DNA from: Sequoia sempervirens | Lineage: Eukaryota > Streptophyta > Pinopsida > Cupressales > Cupressaceae | Length of the DNA stretch: 64,000 nt | NCBI GenBank assembly: GCA_007258455.2 | Contig: VDFB02270651.1 | Coordinates: 495,831,370 to 495,895,369 of the forward strand | Direction of reading: 5' to 3' | Shown here: piece after piece, positions 62,939 to 64,000 of the stretch | Numbering within the stretch: position 1 is the first letter of the stretch | Layout of the letters: each line of letters starts with the position of its first letter | Notes under the pieces: model-generated | Seen by the model: only the letters and a program-made list of their open reading frames with translations | Databases searched by the model: none | Told to the model about the DNA's origin: nothing | Translations under genes and position numbers: made by a program

Positions 62939-62953
62939 ATATCCAAAATTCAA

Positions 62954-64000
62954 TGTTGTTCATCCTTTACCTCCATTATAATTTATATTGCACTGATTGA
63001 ATTTTCTTCTTTACTAAGGTATTTGAGGATAAACCGCTAGCCAATCTACTATGTATTCAACCCACTCCTTATATTTTTAATTTAAAATTTTAAAGAGAAT
63101 TTCAAAAATGTTTGTGCATTATAGTAATTCTTTTGAAATTGTTGGAGGCTGTAATATGTATGCATGCATATCATAAATTAAAACAATAAAGATTTGGAGA
63201 AAAGTGAGGCTTTCCTAGTACATGAAAATGTAAAAATGAATGATAAGGCAAATGGTATCCCGATGAGATATTTCCCTAGTAAGGGTAAAGAGTCCTTGTG
63301 ACACTTGAATCCATCAATCAAGTCTTCGATGATGAGTGACGGAAAGAAAACTTAGCCCCATCAGGTAGGAGATTGAAGTTTTTAATTCTGATGTTCCTAG
63401 TTGCTTTATCAATTTGTTTTGCTTAATTTGCAAAGGATAAGGTAGTAAATTGTCATTTGTTAGATGTTAGATTGCTTTGGTGGTGTCTCGGTATTTAATA
63501 ATGTAAGAGGCATTTCATATAACTTTAGAAGGATACATTGTCCACAACAGGTCTTCGGTTCTTTGGTCTGTCAATGTTCAATTTTTGGAAGTACAGATGT
63601 TTTTGTTGAAGTTATAAATAGCTATGTAACTCGGGGATGCATCCCTAAACATCTTGGGGATGCCTCAGAAACATCCCCATGTTGTCCCCAAAATTTGCCA
63701 AAAAATCGAAAACATCTCTAATATGGCCAGTGGAAACTCAAAAATGCCAGGTGACGGTTAGCCACACCCTATGGCCCAACCACTTTACAATTTTTTTTTT
63801 TAACACAAAAATAATATGCATAAAACCTAAACCTAAAAACAACATTATAACATTCAAAACAATCAAAAATAGCTCATTTGTGTCATTTTGCAAATTGTGA
63901 AGAGTTGAGCAAGATGAGCACAGATGTGAAAACCAAGTGAAATAAGGAAAGAGAAGTGAGGAAAGGGAAAAAGAAGACCAAGTCTCCATCATTTGAAGTA
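62954..64000. other. Intron sequence at the window edge
   Basis: This is AT-rich sequence with a small repeated motif (ggggatgcatcc, ggggatgcctc, acatccccat at 63632-63680). No TOP6B exon or other coding similarity was found up to the edge. Confidence 0.4.

Noticed and set aside
47808..64000. N-terminal TOP6B exon
   Set aside because: Looked for the reverse complement of a segment coding for RELVENALD or similar; not seen, so the 5' end is taken to be outside the window.

Overview
The window looks like nuclear DNA of a seed plant, most likely a gymnosperm (conifer-type). It is AT-rich, has very few coding exons, and consists mainly of nested retroelements. The one recognisable host gene is the plant DNA topoisomerase VI subunit B gene (TOP6B; BIN3/HYP6/RHL3 type), on the minus strand. 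Eight consecutive internal exons were read by eye: 47702-47807, 45290-45427, 7101-7152, 6870-6934, 6024-6130, 5790-5892, 5600-5685 and 5220-5416. The reading frame is kept across every junction. The first exon(s) must lie beyond base 64000 and the C-terminal exons before base 1, so almost the whole window is TOP6B intron. One intron, 7153-45289, is about 38.1 kb long.

Layout. 1-5219: intron 3' of the last visible exon, with a degenerate GGGCGGACTT array (540-1210) and old LTR-type sequence. 5220-7152: six TOP6B exons. 7153-45289: giant intron. In order it holds a probable solo LTR (8302-9470), a diverged LTR (10651 to about 12480), a five-copy 20-bp iterated core (13032-13366), an orphan broken coding region with a long leader (13.9-19.4 kb), a CGTAC-type array (20340-21480), a Gypsy protease relic (21.7-22.4 kb), and a second LTR copy inverted relative to the first (22.6-23.3 kb). 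It continues with a hAT transposase pseudogene (24.3-30.2 kb) split by two solo LTRs with intact target duplications, a short non-autonomous LTR element (30183-32259), a 5'-truncated LINE (32590-35990), an older LINE relic, and a Ty1/Copia element inside that relic (36982-42547) with two identical LTRs. 45428-47701: intron with another solo LTR. 47808-64000: further 5' intron with a SINE, a large LTR element (49836-57916), a minisatellite, an ABCC-transporter relic and a second SINE.

The most unusual object is the 8.1-kb LTR element at 49836-57916. Its 1796-bp LTRs differ at only six positions by my count, it has a 5-bp target duplication (CTTCA), an initiator-Met tRNA primer site and a polypurine tract, but no gag or pol that I can recognise. 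It instead carries a nearly intact coding region. The first part is homologous to the N-terminal HEAT region of the cohesin regulator PDS5. The second is a roughly 1000-residue protein I do not recognise, with an internal repeat of about 228 residues present about three times. It looks like a non-autonomous retrotransposon that captured host coding sequence.

A second notable observation concerns the Copia element and the short non-autonomous element. Both can form a 12-13 bp hairpin that encloses the polypurine tract/LTR junction, and one stem pair has changed in a compensatory way between them. All of this was read by eye, without alignment software. Old LTR relics have approximate borders.
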